From Bacteroidia bacterium (lineage in GTDB: Bacteria; Bacteroidota; Bacteroidia; B-17B0; Aurantibacillaceae): a DNA stretch of 22,751 nt. The notes beneath the pieces were generated by a model. That model searched no databases. It saw only the letters and a program-made list of their open reading frames with translations, and had not been told where the DNA came from. The position numbers were made by a program, and so were the translations under genes. The stretch covers positions 1-22,751 of the forward strand of contig JAOABO010000009.1 in the NCBI GenBank assembly GCA_026418315.1. Reading direction: 5' to 3'. Positions 15,598 to 22,751 of the stretch are shown here, piece after piece (the stretch's first letter is position 1; each line of letters begins with the position of its first letter).

Positions 15598-16938
15598 TTA
15601 TTCCTTAAAGTTCCATTGTTCAAGAAATTTAGTTGAATAATTACCTTTTTTAAAATCTTCGTTTTCCATTAATTTAAGGTGAAATGGAATAGTGGTTTTA
15701 ATTCCCTCAATCACATATTCACTTAATGCCCTGTGCATTTTGGCAATGGCTTCTTCTCTGGTTTGTGCCATTGTAATTAATTTACCAACCATACTGTCAT
15801 AATACGGAGGTATAACATAACCACTGTAAATATGCGAATCTACTCTTACTCCATGTCCGCCGGGCGTATGCAAGGTGGTTATTTTTCCAGGAGAAGGACG
15901 AAAATCATTAAAAGGGTCTTCAGCATTGATACGACATTCTATAGCGTGCATTTGCGGATAGTAATTTTTTCCTGAAATAGGAACGCCCGCTGCTACCAAA
16001 ATTTGTTCACGAATTAAATCATAGTTTATAACTTCTTCTGTAATGGGATGTTCTACCTGAATACGAGTATTCATTTCCATAAAGTAAAAATTGCCGTGCT
16101 TATCTACGAGAAACTCAATGGTACCTACCCCTTCGTAATTGATATGTGATGCTATTTTAATAGCTGCTTCGCCCATTTTGTCACGTAATTCAGGCGTCAT
16201 AAATGGTGAGGGTGTTTCTTCTACTAACTTTTGATGCCTTCTTTGAATAGAACAATCTCTTTCTGACAAATGACACACTTTGCCATATTGATCACCAACC
16301 ACCTGTATTTCAATATGTCGGGGCTCTTCAATGTATTTTTCCATATAAACTGCACCATTGCCAAAAGCTGCCTGTGCTTCGGTAGTGGCAGTATTAAAGG
16401 CATTTTCAATTTGGTCTTCTTCCCACACAATACGCATGCCTTTTCCGCCTCCTCCAGCAGTGGCTTTAAGTATGACCGGATAACCAATTTCTTTTGCCAC
16501 AGATTTGGCATGCTCCACATTTTCTAATAATCCATCTGAACCAGGTATAACAGGAGCACCGGCTTTTTTGGCTGTTTCTTTGGCATTGTTTTTATCTCCC
16601 ATGGCATTAATCATATCGGGAGAGGGACCTATAAATTTAATTTTATTGAGCTGACATATTTCTGAAAACCTTGCATTTTCACTTAAAAACCCATAACCCG
16701 GATGAATAGCATCAGCGTTGGTAATTTCGGCAGCAGCAATAATATGAGCAATATTCAAGTAGCTGTCTTTGCTGGCAGGAGGACCTATACATATTGCTTC
16801 ATCTGCAAATTTTACATGTAATGAATCTTTATCTGCCGTAGAATATACGGCTACGGTTTTTATTCCCATTTCACGGGCTGTACGAATAACACGAAGCGCT
16901 ATTTCGCCTCTGTTAGCAATTAATATTTTTTTGAACAT
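15598..16938 (-). CDS. accC: Biotin carboxylase subunit of acetyl-CoA carboxylase
   Basis: The 446-residue protein is full length for AccC and begins with the family's 'ILIANRGEIALRVIR'. The ATP-grasp domain shows K158 followed by the glycine-rich loop GGGGKG (162-167), 'HIEIQVVGD' near 208-216, 'RDCSIQRRHQK' near 227-237, and the active-site block 'EMNTRIQVEHPITEE' with E288, N290, R292 and E296. It carboxylates the biotin on AccB using ATP and bicarbonate, the first half of malonyl-CoA formation in the cytosol. It follows accB by 16 bases, the usual pair, and ends at the bidirectional terminator. The carboxyltransferase genes (accA, accD) are not in the window. With only 446 residues it is the stand-alone bacterial type, not a fused acyl-CoA carboxylase. 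Confidence 0.97.
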   Translation of the reverse strand: MFKKILIANRGEIALRVIRTAREMGIKTVAVYSTADKDSLHVKFADEAICIGPPASKDSYLNIAHIIAAAEITNADAIHPGYGFLSENARFSEICQLNKIKFIGPSPDMINAMGDKNNAKETAKKAGAPVIPGSDGLLENVEHAKSVAKEIGYPVILKATAGGGGKGMRIVWEEDQIENAFNTATTEAQAAFGNGAVYMEKYIEEPRHIEIQVVGDQYGKVCHLSERDCSIQRRHQKLVEETPSPFMTPELRDKMGEAAIKIASHINYEGVGTIEFLVDKHGNFYFMEMNTRIQVEHPITEEVINYDLIREQILVAAGVPISGKNYYPQMHAIECRINAEDPFNDFRPSPGKITTLHTPGGHGVRVDSHIYSGYVIPPYYDSMVGKLITMAQTREEAIAKMHRALSEYVIEGIKTTIPFHLKLMENEDFKKGNYSTKFLEQWNFKE

Positions 16939-16954
16939 AAGCGAAATTTAATTT

Positions 16955-17482
16955 TTAGGCATTGGTGTCTATCAAAAAGAGGGGTTGGTCATATTCTACA
17001 GGCGTGGCATTTTCTACTAATATTTTTACCACTTTGCCTTTTACATCACTTTCAATTTCGTTAAATAATTTCATGGCTTCAATAATACAAAGAGCTTGCC
17101 CTACCTCTACTGTATCTCCTATATTTACAAATGGTGGCTTATCAGGTGCGGACGAACGGTAAAACGTACCTATCATAGGGGATTTAATTACGTGGTATTT
17201 TTTCTCGTCTGATATTTCCGGTGTTTTGGGTTCTTCTGTTTTTGCAGATGATACTTTTTCAGGTATTTGAACATTGGCTTGTGGTGGTACAGAGGGCACT
17301 ACAGTTGGCACTACTGGTGGTACACTTTGCACAACTACTTGCTGAGGTACTGTGTTGTTACCTGAAGCAGCGTTCTTGCCGGTTTTAATAATCACTTTAA
17401 ATTCCTTTGTTTCCAATTCTACTTCACTGACATTACTTTTAGAAACAAATTTAATCAGTTCTTGAATTTCTGATAATTTCAT
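16955..17482 (-). CDS. accB: Biotin carboxyl carrier protein of acetyl-CoA carboxylase
   Basis: The 175-residue protein has the three parts of AccB: an N-terminal conserved segment ('MKLSEIQELIKFVSKSNVSE', with 'KEFKVIIKTG' after it), a flexible linker at about residues 45-92 rich in Pro and Val with repeated VVP/VPP units, and the biotinyl domain at about 96-174. The biotin acceptor is K138 within 'EAMKLF', close to the standard AMKM (Leu replaces the second Met, as in many bacteria), and the thumb-like 'SPMIGTFYRS' is present. It carries carboxybiotin from AccC to the carboxyltransferase. The gap to accC is 16 bases and to icd 55 bases, all on one strand. A separate promoter before accB is not evident. 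Confidence 0.97.
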   Translation of the reverse strand: MKLSEIQELIKFVSKSNVSEVELETKEFKVIIKTGKNAASGNNTVPQQVVVQSVPPVVPTVVPSVPPQANVQIPEKVSSAKTEEPKTPEISDEKKYHVIKSPMIGTFYRSSAPDKPPFVNIGDTVEVGQALCIIEAMKLFNEIESDVKGKVVKILVENATPVEYDQPLFLIDTNA

Positions 17483-17537
17483 TGCATTTATTTTTTAGGT
17501 TAATGATAATCGGCTATTTCATTGGCCGCTTTGATTG

Positions 17538-18779
17538 TCAGGCAATAATCATTGCTTTTAGTTGAGATTTCAGCGTGTTATCTATTTCGTTCATAAATTC
17601 ATCGGTATAAAGATAATGCTCGCCGTGTTTTACATTATTACCATGTATGCAAACAGCAAGGTCTTTGGTCATTTTACCATTTTCAACTGTGGTAATACAT
17701 GCTTTTTCTAATAAATTGCAAAATCGTATCAGTTCTGGATTGTTATCTAATTTTCCTCTGAAGGCGAGTCCTCTTGTCCATGCAAAAATAGATGCTATAG
17801 GATTAGTAGAAGTTGGTTTTCCTGCCTGATAATCTCTGTAATGACGAGTAACTGTACCATGTGCGGCTTCGGCTTCCATGGTATTGCCATCAGGGGTAAT
17901 TAAAACAGAGGTCATTAAACCTAATGACCCAAACCCTTGTGCTACCTGGTCTGACTGTACATCTCCATCATAATTTTTGCATGCCCATACAAATTCACCT
18001 TCCCATTTTAATGCAGAGGCCACCATATCATCTATTAGCCGGTGTTCATAGGTAATACCTGCCTCCTGAAATTTATGTTTAAATTCTTTATCATAAATTT
18101 CCTGAAAAATGTCTTTGAACCTACCATCATATTTTTTAAGAATGGTATTTTTGGTAGAAAGATATAGCGGCCATTTTTTTTGTAAGGCCATATTAAAACA
18201 GGCATAAGCAAAGCCGCGTATAGATTCATCTGTATTATACATTCCCATGGCTACACCGCTTCCTTTGAAGTTAAACACTTCGTGTTCAATCACAGTACCA
18301 TCTTCTCCTTCAAACTTAATAGTTAGTTTGCCTTTACCTGGTATGGTAAAGTCGGTAGCTCTGTATTGGTCTCCAAAAGCATGGCGACCTACTATAATTG
18401 GTTTTTTCCATGTTGTAACCAACCTGGGAATGTTTTTAATAACGATAGGTTCTCTGAAAACGGTTCCATCCAAAATATTGCGAATAGTTCCGTTAGGTGA
18501 CTTCCACATTTGTTTAAGGTTAAATTCTTTTACCCTTGCTTCATCGGGAGTAATGGTGGCACATTTAATTCCTACATTGTATTTTTTGATGGCATTGGCT
18601 GCATCTATGGTTACCTGGTCGTTAGTAGCATCTCTGCTTTCTATACCTAAATCAAAATATTTAATATCTAAATCTAAATATGGGAAAATCAATTTTTCTT
18701 TTATCATTTTCCATATTACACGAGTCATTTCATCTCCGTCCATTTCAACAACAGGATTTTGTACTTTGATTTTTTCCAT
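17538..18779 (-). CDS. icd: NADP-dependent isocitrate dehydrogenase, homodimeric animal-cytosolic type
   Basis: The 413-residue protein catalyses oxidative decarboxylation of isocitrate to 2-oxoglutarate in the TCA cycle, with NADPH as product. It resembles human IDH1 rather than the E. coli enzyme: 'MDGDEMTRVIW' near the start, 'CATITPDEARV' at 73-83, 'WKSPNGTIRNIL' at 92-103, R109, and R132 in 'GRHAFGDQYRATDF', at the same residue numbers as the isocitrate-binding residues of the human protein (S94, R100, R109, R132, Y139). Later blocks 'LSTKNTILKKYDGRFKDIFQ' and 'EAAHGTVTRHYR' (metal and NADP binding) are also there. NADP preference is inferred from subfamily. It precedes accB by 55 bases on the same strand, so NADPH and malonyl-CoA production may be co-expressed. 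Confidence 0.97.
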   Translation of the reverse strand: MEKIKVQNPVVEMDGDEMTRVIWKMIKEKLIFPYLDLDIKYFDLGIESRDATNDQVTIDAANAIKKYNVGIKCATITPDEARVKEFNLKQMWKSPNGTIRNILDGTVFREPIVIKNIPRLVTTWKKPIIVGRHAFGDQYRATDFTIPGKGKLTIKFEGEDGTVIEHEVFNFKGSGVAMGMYNTDESIRGFAYACFNMALQKKWPLYLSTKNTILKKYDGRFKDIFQEIYDKEFKHKFQEAGITYEHRLIDDMVASALKWEGEFVWACKNYDGDVQSDQVAQGFGSLGLMTSVLITPDGNTMEAEAAHGTVTRHYRDYQAGKPTSTNPIASIFAWTRGLAFRGKLDNNPELIRFCNLLEKACITTVENGKMTKDLAVCIHGNNVKHGEHYLYTDEFMNEIDNTLKSQLKAMIIA

Positions 18780-18812
18780 ATTATAAGAAAATATTTATTA
18801 TTTATAGGGGGG

Positions 18813-18820
18813 CAATTATA
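18813..18820 (-). promoter_or_regulatory. Candidate -7 element for icd
   Basis: The minus strand reads TATAATTG followed by C's, the same octamer as ahead of the tRNA, 33 bases before the icd ATG. The upstream element at 21 bases is TTTT rather than TTTG, so support is partial. It would drive icd-accB-accC. Confidence 0.35.
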
Positions 18821-18872
18821 GCAAATAAATTTCTTTCCTGAAAAAAATGAATGAGTACACTTTTAATGTATT

Positions 18873-18907
18873 TTTGTTTATATCGCGTATAATTTTTGTT
18901 ACCTTTG
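18873..18907 (+). promoter_or_regulatory. Candidate promoter of the usp-CPBP-M61 operon
   Basis: TACCTTTG (18900-18907) matches TAnnTTTG exactly and ends 24 bases before the usp ATG. TTTG at 18873-18876 lies 23 bases upstream of it, slightly wider than the other candidates. It is divergent from the icd promoter in a 152-base intergenic region. Confidence 0.55.
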
Positions 18908-18931
18908 CAGCAATTCAGATAAATTTTTTTT

Positions 18932-19744
18932 ATGATTAGAAAAATTCTTGTGGGCATTGATTTTAGTGAACATAGTAAAACCACATTGAAATACGCCACA
19001 CAATTAGCTAATAAACTCAGTGCAGACATTACTCTTATACATTCATATACCCTGCCTTTAGTGAATTTTGAAACGGGTTATATTCCACCAATTGAAGATA
19101 TTCAAAAAGAGGCAGAAGCTGAAATGAATGTATTACTCAATTCTTTTTCAGGATTTAAATACAATACGGTTATTAAAATGGGATTTGCCACAGAGGTTAT
19201 ACTGGAATATGCGGAGGAGCATGGATTTGATTTAATAATATTGGGAATAGTAGGACAGGGATTTGTAAAAAAACACTTAATCGGAAGTACGGCTTATCAG
19301 GTATGCAAAGAAAGTAGAATACCTGTGTTGATTATTCCTAAGAATGCAGAATATAAAAGCATTCAAAAAATAGCATTTGCCTGCGATTTTCACCATGATT
19401 TACATAAAACAGAACTATATTTAAAAGTAAAGAATATTGTTCAGTATATAGGTAGTTCTTTAGAAATTATCAGTGTAGTTGAAAGTGAAAAATCGGTGGA
19501 TGTAAAATTTGCAGAGGAATATCTGTACTTTGAAAAAAAGATGGAAAATGTTCCTCATGAACATTTTTTTGTTACACATGATAAAGCAACAGAGGGCATA
19601 TTAGAATTTATCAAAGCCAGAAAAAGTGACTGGCTGATTATTTCTCCTCTTAAACATAGTATTTTTGAAAAATTGTTTAAAGAAAGCGTTACCAAAGAAA
19701 TTGTTTTTCATAGTCCTATACCTGTGTTGAGTATTCATGAATAA
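18932..19744 (+). CDS. Universal stress protein, two tandem UspA domains
   Basis: The 270-residue cytosolic protein consists of two Usp units. The first (residues 1-137) starts with 'KILVGIDFSEHS' and has the ATP-binding pattern G105-x2-G108-x9-G118-S119, here with Gly-Ser and a following 'AYQVCKESRIPVLIIP'. The second (about 143-270) keeps the fold, with 'KIAFACDF' at its start and 'FHSPIPVLSIHE' at its end, but its glycine motif is degenerate, with 'SPLKHSIFEKLFKESVTKEI' in its place. So only the first half is likely to bind ATP. Tandem Usp proteins of this length are common in Bacteroidota; their roles in stress or energy limitation are poorly defined. It is probably the first gene of an operon: the intramembrane protease gene starts 41 bases downstream. 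Confidence 0.92.
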   Translation: MIRKILVGIDFSEHSKTTLKYATQLANKLSADITLIHSYTLPLVNFETGYIPPIEDIQKEAEAEMNVLLNSFSGFKYNTVIKMGFATEVILEYAEEHGFDLIILGIVGQGFVKKHLIGSTAYQVCKESRIPVLIIPKNAEYKSIQKIAFACDFHHDLHKTELYLKVKNIVQYIGSSLEIISVVESEKSVDVKFAEEYLYFEKKMENVPHEHFFVTHDKATEGILEFIKARKSDWLIISPLKHSIFEKLFKESVTKEIVFHSPIPVLSIHE

Positions 19745-19785
19745 GTTTGTTAGCGACTTATTATTGGCCAACTAATTAAGACCCT

Positions 19786-20778
19786 ATGAGTGAAAGCGAA
19801 GCAAAGAAGGAAGCTCACAATGAAGTAAACTTGCAGTTACCATTTAATAATTTGTTTTTAAATGCCGGTTATGTGCATGGTGATAATGGTGTATTCAAGT
19901 ATATAGGAACTGTTTTAACCACTATTTTAGCTTACTTTACTTATCAGGTAGGGATGTTAATGGTGCTTGTGTATTTTGCCCAACAAAGCGGATTAAACAT
20001 AATGGATACTAAAAAATTAGAAGAAGCATTATTTAATCCTGACTTAATAGGTATATCTAAAAACTTTATGCTGGTATTATTATTAGGAATGTTTGCTTTT
20101 ACTTTCTTTATATTTTATTTTGCTATTAAGCGTATTCACCATAAGCCATTTATTAGTATTATTACTGCTTTTCCTCGTATAAGATGGAATCAGATTTTTT
20201 TTGCATTTGGAATATGGTCTGTTGTTTTTACTTTCATGTTTGCTGCTGATTATTTTTGGATTTCTCCTGAAAATTATGTGTTTAATTTTGATGTAAAAAA
20301 GTTTATAGTGTTGTTCATTATCAGCGTGTTGTTTTTACCTGTTCAATCTGCATTAGAAGAAATTTTATTCAGAGGTTATCTTATGCAGGGGCTGGCATTG
20401 CTGTCCAAAAATGGTATATTCCCATTAATGATGACCTCCTTACTGTTTGGAATGGCTCATATGAACAATCCTGAAGCAAAGGAATTTGGGATGTCCATTA
20501 TGCTTCCTTATTACTCTTTGTTTGGATTGTTTTTAGGGTTACTTGCTCTTTGGAATAATGGCCTTGAATTATCTATTGGTATTCATGTTGCCAATAATGT
20601 TTTATCTTCATTACTCATTACTTCTGAAAGTACTGTTTTACAAACAGATGCACTTTTTGTAGCAAAATCTCAGAATCCTGTCAATGACTTTATTTTATGG
20701 ATATTGGGTGCTATTGTAACACTGCTTATTTTTCAATATAAGTATCGTTTTAAAAATCACATTCAATTATTAAAATAA
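19786..20778 (+). CDS. CPBP-family intramembrane metalloprotease (CAAX protease / Abi type)
   Basis: The 330-residue membrane protein has a polar N-terminal tail of about 38 residues, then about eight hydrophobic segments. The three family motifs are intact: EExxxR as E191-E192-I-L-F-R196, FxxxH as F221-G-M-A-H225, and HxxxN as H267-V-A-N-N271. These Glu and His residues line the active site in Rce1-type glutamate/metal-dependent intramembrane proteases. A long hydrophilic stretch between the second and third helices (about residues 70-92) lies on one side of the membrane. Bacterial members have varied roles (peptide maturation, bacteriocin immunity, protein anchoring) and the substrate here is unknown. 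It sits between usp and the M61 peptidase gene, with only five bases to the latter, so the two proteases are probably made together. Confidence 0.93.
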   Translation: MSESEAKKEAHNEVNLQLPFNNLFLNAGYVHGDNGVFKYIGTVLTTILAYFTYQVGMLMVLVYFAQQSGLNIMDTKKLEEALFNPDLIGISKNFMLVLLLGMFAFTFFIFYFAIKRIHHKPFISIITAFPRIRWNQIFFAFGIWSVVFTFMFAADYFWISPENYVFNFDVKKFIVLFIISVLFLPVQSALEEILFRGYLMQGLALLSKNGIFPLMMTSLLFGMAHMNNPEAKEFGMSIMLPYYSLFGLFLGLLALWNNGLELSIGIHVANNVLSSLLITSESTVLQTDALFVAKSQNPVNDFILWILGAIVTLLIFQYKYRFKNHIQLLK

Positions 20779-20783
20779 TTTTC

Positions 20784-22622
20784 ATGAAACAATTTATTGT
20801 TTATTTCTTTATATTGCTGCATATATCTTTATCTGCACAAAGCGGATACGAATATTTTGTAGATTTGGTTAATGTGAATGATAAAAAAGTAAAAGTAGAG
20901 CTCATTCCACCAACAATTGAAAAAGACACGGTTATTTTTTGCTTTCCTGCTGTAGTTCCGGGCACTTATGAAAAATATGATTTTGGAAGATTTATCAAAG
21001 ATTTTAAAGTACTGACAAAAAATAATGCCTCGGTGCAGTTCAAAAAAAAGGACGTGAATTGTTATTCTATTTATCCGGCCAAAAACATTGAAAAAATCAT
21101 TTATTATGTAACGGATACATGGAACACTGACATTAAAGAAAAAGTAGTGTTTGAACCTGCCGGAACTAATATTGATCCGGGGAAAGCATTTGTTATCAAT
21201 AACTTTGGATTTTATGGGTATTTCAGAAATGCCGATAACTTGCCTTTTAGAATAAACTATACAAAACCTATTTCATTTTATCCATCTTCGGCTATTACCA
21301 CGTATACTTTATCAAAAGATAAAGATGTTTTAGTATATAAAAACTACCATGAATTGTGCGATTTCCCTTTGATTTATTCTATACCTGATACATCTTCTAT
21401 TCATATTTATGGTACAAAAGTTTTAATTTCTGTTTATTCTCCTAATCAAAAATTGAGTTCTACATACATTGCTCAAACTTTAAAAGATTTACTGCTGGCA
21501 CTATCTAATTTTTTTGAAGGAAAACTACCAGTAGATAAATATGCATTTTTATTTTATTTCACTGATAAAAATACTTTGTCCGGAGCATCAGGCGCTTTGG
21601 AACATAATCAATCATCATTATATGTATTACCCGAATTAGACAGTATATATTTAAATCAAACCATTAAAGATGTTTCTGCACATGAGTTTTTACACATTTT
21701 GACCCCACTGACTATTCATTCAGAAGAAATTGAGTATTTTGATTTTAATCATCCAAAAATGAGCAAACATTTATGGTTATATGAAGGTACAACAGAGTAT
21801 CATGCACATTATCTTCAGGAAAAAGAAGGATTAATTTCCCCTGACGAATTCATCAATGTTATGCTTGATAAAATATCAAATGCTGATAAATATAATGATA
21901 CTATGTCATTTACTAAGATGAGTCAAAATGTTTTGGAACCTTATTATCATCAAAATTACAATAATGTATATGAAAAGGGCGCTTTAATAGCCATGTGTAT
22001 AGATATTTTATTACTAAAAGAAAGCAAGGGGGAATATAATTTGAGAAAATTACTTTTGGATTTATCTAAAAAATATGGAAAATCTAAACCATTCAAAGAT
22101 GATAGTTTATTTTATGTGATTGAAAAAATGACTTATCCGTCTATTGGAAATTTTTTTAAAAATTATGTAGAAGGGAAAAAAACATTGCCTTTATCAGAGA
22201 TCTTTGCTTATGTAGGTCTAAAGTTTGAAAAAGAAAAAATGGTAGAAGAAGTTACATTGGGCGGAATAGATGTAAAAGTCAATGAAAAAGATCAAATATA
22301 TATTTCATCATTAGAAAATCTAGATGAATTTGGAAAACAATTTGGATTCAAAGAAAATGATGTTATTTATGCCATTAATAACAGATTATTTACTCTTGAA
22401 ACAGCCGAAGAGATATTAAACGATTTTTTGACTAATGTTAAAGAAGGTGATATGGTTACATTTGAAGTTATAAGAAAAAACAAAAAAAATGAACCTAAAA
22501 ATATTGTACTGAAAGGAAAAATGAAAAAAGTAAAACAAGTCAAAAAAAATCAATTGGATATTATGCAGAACATGAATGATGAACAAAGCTTTTTACTCAA
22601 AAAATGGTTAGGTCGTGACTAA
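20784..22622 (+). CDS. M61 family metallopeptidase with C-terminal PDZ domain (glycyl-aminopeptidase type)
   Basis: The 612-residue protein begins with an export signal ending near 'SLSAQ', so it should be periplasmic or surface-bound. An N-terminal beta-sandwich with 'FPAVVPGTYEKYDFGRF' (about residues 54-70), typical of M61, precedes the catalytic domain. The zinc motif is H300-E301-F-L-H304 and the third ligand is E334 in 'LWLYEGTTEY'; all are present, so the enzyme should be active. A PDZ domain follows at about residues 495-580 ('FGFKENDVIYAINNRLF'). Family members cleave small peptides or N-terminal Gly/Ala residues, and the specificity here is not known. It is five bases from the CPBP gene, and its last eight bases overlap the next gene. 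The lysine-rich linker after the PDZ domain is unusual but not informative. Confidence 0.92.
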   Translation: MKQFIVYFFILLHISLSAQSGYEYFVDLVNVNDKKVKVELIPPTIEKDTVIFCFPAVVPGTYEKYDFGRFIKDFKVLTKNNASVQFKKKDVNCYSIYPAKNIEKIIYYVTDTWNTDIKEKVVFEPAGTNIDPGKAFVINNFGFYGYFRNADNLPFRINYTKPISFYPSSAITTYTLSKDKDVLVYKNYHELCDFPLIYSIPDTSSIHIYGTKVLISVYSPNQKLSSTYIAQTLKDLLLALSNFFEGKLPVDKYAFLFYFTDKNTLSGASGALEHNQSSLYVLPELDSIYLNQTIKDVSAHEFLHILTPLTIHSEEIEYFDFNHPKMSKHLWLYEGTTEYHAHYLQEKEGLISPDEFINVMLDKISNADKYNDTMSFTKMSQNVLEPYYHQNYNNVYEKGALIAMCIDILLLKESKGEYNLRKLLLDLSKKYGKSKPFKDDSLFYVIEKMTYPSIGNFFKNYVEGKKTLPLSEIFAYVGLKFEKEKMVEEVTLGGIDVKVNEKDQIYISSLENLDEFGKQFGFKENDVIYAINNRLFTLETAEEILNDFLTNVKEGDMVTFEVIRKNKKNEPKNIVLKGKMKKVKQVKKNQLDIMQNMNDEQSFLLKKWLGRD

Positions 22623-22751
22623 AATACCTGAACACATTGCAGAGTTATTAAATAAAAAAGTACATCAGTATAAAAACCCTTCTTTTATTAAAGACGATCC
22701 CATTTCCATTCCACACTTATTTAATAACAGACAAGATATAGAAATAGCAGG
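22615..22751 (+). CDS. TIGR02757 (DUF2400) family protein, N-terminal fragment
   Basis: A GTG at 22615-22617 opens a frame that overlaps the M61 stop by eight bases and runs to the window edge (45 full codons). It encodes 'IPEHIAELLNKKVHQY', then 'NPSFIKDDPISIPHLF' and 'RQDIEIAG'. The block FIxDDPxxIPHxF...QDxEIxG is the hallmark of the TIGR02757 family, a conserved Bacteroidota protein of unknown function, related in fold to helix-hairpin-helix DNA-repair proteins according to general family knowledge. The overlap suggests translation coupled to the M61 gene. The 3' end is outside the window. No ATG lies near the start, so GTG is the best choice. Confidence 0.85.
   Translation, partial: MTKIPEHIAELLNKKVHQYKNPSFIKDDPISIPHLFNNRQDIEIA

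Noticed and set aside
18247..18786. Antisense open frame of 179 codons opposite icd
   Set aside because: The icd protein is unmistakable on the other strand and spans the region; the antisense product has no recognisable family.
19786..20778. CPBP protein as an abortive-infection (Abi) defence gene
   Set aside because: The Abi label comes from the family name only; the operon context (usp, M61, TIGR02757) is not that of a defence island.
1..22751. CRISPR arrays, insertion sequences, toxin-antitoxin or phage defence genes
   Set aside because: No spaced direct repeats, transposase motifs, terminal inverted repeats or defence-family motifs were found on either strand.

Overview
The window is AT-rich and tightly packed. 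Its gene content, the recurring TTTG / (T/C)AnnTTTG promoter-like motifs and the lack of clear Shine-Dalgarno sequences all point to a member of the Bacteroidota. The families support this: a TIGR02757/DUF2400 protein, a DUF1343 (NamZ-type) muramidase, PorT-like outer-membrane barrels and a two-domain universal stress protein. No mobile element, CRISPR array, phage gene or rRNA is visible. It reads as core chromosome, and I found no convincing undescribed system.

Layout. (1) Positions 1-3554, plus strand: the 3' end of a HEAT-like protein, probably the tail of an M1 aminopeptidase, followed 11 bases later by a full-length two-domain M16 zinc protease. (2) 3665-9879, minus strand: a compact metal-efflux operon encoding a lipoprotein adaptor, a CzcA/CusA-type RND pump, a TolC-like outer-membrane factor and a small outer-membrane beta-barrel. 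Just upstream on the same strand lies corA (9952-10902), a Mg/Co channel, so 3665-10902 is a metal-homeostasis block. (3) 10903-11276: two interleaved opposing promoters, tRNA-Arg(UCU) and a probable two-helix membrane microprotein. (4) 11346-15524: an S41 C-terminal processing protease, a convergent NamZ-type exo-muramidase and a divergent LolC/E-type permease, a block tied to the cell envelope. A strong bidirectional terminator follows. (5) 15598-18779, minus strand: icd, accB and accC in one direction, linking an NADP-dependent isocitrate dehydrogenase of the animal-cytosolic type to the first step of fatty-acid synthesis. (6) 18932-22751, plus strand: a universal stress protein, a CPBP intramembrane protease, an M61 PDZ peptidase and the start of a TIGR02757 gene, with very small gaps or overlaps that suggest one operon.

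How the genes fit together. The adaptor, pump and outer-membrane factor should form a tripartite efflux complex across both membranes, with corA handling import of divalent cations. The S41 protease, NamZ and the lipoprotein-sorting permease act on periplasm, wall and outer membrane. The icd product can supply NADPH and AccB/AccC can supply malonyl-CoA for fatty-acid synthesis. Five protease genes of different families (probable M1, M16, S41, CPBP, M61) lie within the window. No gene-free stretch exceeds 300 bases; the longest, 18780-18931, is a divergent promoter region.
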